DNA of 6,336 nt, taken from Parvularculaceae bacterium (GTDB lineage Bacteria > Pseudomonadota > Alphaproteobacteria > Caulobacterales > Parvularculaceae). Below are positions 5,272-6,336 of the stretch, one piece after another. The translations under genes were made by a program, and so were the position numbers. Below the pieces are notes generated by a model. The model made no database searches, had not been told where the DNA came from, and worked only from the letters and a program-made list of their open reading frames with translations. Numbering within the stretch: the stretch's first letter is position 1; each line of letters opens with the position of its first letter. The DNA is taken from positions 1 through 6,336 of the forward strand of contig JALWRV010000201.1 in NCBI GenBank assembly GCA_027080545.1. The letters are read 5' to 3'.

Positions 5272-5326
5272 CGTAAAAACCGTGCTCAAGCGGCCCTCTC
5301 ATCGGGCTTCAAGGATCTGGAATTGA

Positions 5327-6336
5327 ATGGCTAAAACCGCCGATAGCTTCACCATGGCACTGGCGCAGATGAACCCGACCATGGGGGCGCTGGCGGATAA
5401 TTGTGACCTGATGGTGCGCTTTGTCGAACAGGCGGCTTCTCGGGGGGCTGATCTGGTGGTGTTTCCAGAATTAAGCCTATCTGCCTATCCACCGCAGGAT
5501 TTGGTACGCCAAGCAGGTTTTCTGGAAGCGTGCGAAAGCATGGCCGAACAATTGGCGCGCAAGACCAAAGACGGGCCGGCTCTGTTGTTTGGTTTACCAT
5601 GGCGCGGTAAGGGCGGCGAAATATTGAACGCCATATTATTGGCAGAAGCGGGCAAAATTGCTGATAAGCGATTTAAAACGGAATTGCCCAATTATGGGGT
5701 GTTTGACGAAAAACGAAATTTTGAGCCCGGCCCAACATTGACCCCGATGATATGGCGAGGGGTGCAATTGGGGGTGATGATCTGTGAAGATATGTGGCTA
5801 CCACCGGCCGCGCAGGCGCTATACGACCAAGGCGCAGAAATTTTTATTGTGCCCCATGGTTCACCCTATCGCGAAACGGCTGAGGATGAGCGTTTGGCGG
5901 CGGCTCGAGCGCGGTTGCAGACAGCGCCTTTGCCCCTAGTGTTTGTGAATCAATTAGGCGGACAAGACGAGCTGGTCTTTGATGGGGGGGCTTTTGTGCT
6001 CGACAAAAGGGGGGAATGTGTCGCCCGCGCTCCGCGGTTTGAGGAGGGGTTATTTCTCACTAAATGGCAACGGGATGATGGGGGGTGGCAATGTGTCTCC
6101 GGCCCCCAAGCTAGGGGGTATGACAGGCCGGAAAAATTTTATCGCGCTTGTGTCATGGGGTTGAGAGATTATGTCCGCAAAAACGGTTTTTCCTCGGTGG
6201 TATTGGGGTTGAGTGGAGGTATTGATTCGAGCTTGGTGGCGGCGATGGCGGTGGATGCGCTGGGGCCGGACAATGTCGCTTGTGTGATGTTGCCCTCGCG
6301 ATTTACCAGTGCCCAAAGCCTGCAAGACGCTGAAGC
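5327..6336 (+). CDS. nadE: Glutamine-dependent NAD+ synthetase, 3'-truncated by window edge
   Basis: NadE makes NAD+ from nicotinate adenine dinucleotide (NaAD), using ATP and ammonia released from glutamine by its own N-terminal domain, in the cytoplasm. The 336 complete codons seen contain the full nitrilase-type glutaminase domain (about 8-260). Its catalytic triad is readable: Glu48 in VVFPELSLSAYPPQDL, Lys117 in RFKTELPNYGVFDEKR, and Cys153 in MICEDMW. The synthetase domain begins near 270, with YRACVMGLRDYV and the ATP pyrophosphatase P-loop SGGIDSS at 296-302, then MLPSRFTSAQSLQDAEA. The open frame reaches the right edge without a stop; family members of this short type are about 550 residues. 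A TGA sits directly before the ATG, so no longer in-frame start exists. A moderate AAGGAT lies ten bases upstream. The ATG at codon 10 is a less likely start. It appears to have its own promoter after the DUF2852-like gene's terminator. Confidence 0.97.
   Translation, partial: MAKTADSFTMALAQMNPTMGALADNCDLMVRFVEQAASRGADLVVFPELSLSAYPPQDLVRQAGFLEACESMAEQLARKTKDGPALLFGLPWRGKGGEILNAILLAEAGKIADKRFKTELPNYGVFDEKRNFEPGPTLTPMIWRGVQLGVMICEDMWLPPAAQALYDQGAEIFIVPHGSPYRETAEDERLAAARARLQTAPLPLVFVNQLGGQDELVFDGGAFVLDKRGECVARAPRFEEGLFLTKWQRDDGGWQCVSGPQARGYDRPEKFYRACVMGLRDYVRKNGFSSVVLGLSGGIDSSLVAAMAVDALGPDNVACVMLPSRFTSAQSLQDAE

Overview
The window looks like an ordinary chromosomal stretch from an alphaproteobacterium. 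The grounds are a DUF2852-type membrane protein (a family I associate with Alphaproteobacteria), an SseA-type 3-mercaptopyruvate sulfurtransferase, a UvrC with a conventional domain set, and a short-type glutamine-dependent NAD synthetase. GC is moderate, and G-runs and GGG glycine codons are common on the plus strand. I cannot name a genus. No rRNA, tRNA, CRISPR array, insertion sequence, phage gene or attachment site is visible.

Left block, plus strand: the 3' part of a classical short-chain dehydrogenase/reductase (1-541, 5' end outside the window). A 120-base gap (542-661) holds only a weak 5-bp hairpin (586-599) and a strong ribosome binding site. Then comes a small four-helix DoxX-like membrane protein (662-1060). 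Its last 14 bases overlap the end of sseA, which comes from the other strand.

Central block, minus strand, in transcription order: uvrC (4451-2511), a membrane-tethered or exported thioredoxin-fold protein (2436-1939) and sseA (1895-1047). Gaps are short (73 and 43 bases), but each gene has a plausible sigma70-like promoter of its own. The sseA promoter lies so close to the ATG, with no Shine-Dalgarno sequence, that a leaderless mRNA is likely. The thioredoxin-like gene contains two short tandem repeats, one at its start codon and one just after its predicted signal-peptide cleavage site. Its usual cis-proline position is glycine.

Right block, plus strand: a 260-base divergent region (4452-4711) separates uvrC from a DUF2852-like gene (4712-5176), which has a strong ribosome binding site. 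A perfect 8-bp GC hairpin with a T-run terminates that gene. A promoter-like pair then precedes nadE (5327 onward), which runs off the right edge in its synthetase domain.

The genes do not form one pathway: DNA repair (uvrC), sulfur/redox chemistry (sseA and the thioredoxin-like gene), NAD synthesis (nadE) and envelope proteins of unknown role lie side by side. I found no convincing undescribed system. The most useful second looks are the translation-start arrangements of sseA and uvrC and the unusual thioredoxin-like protein.
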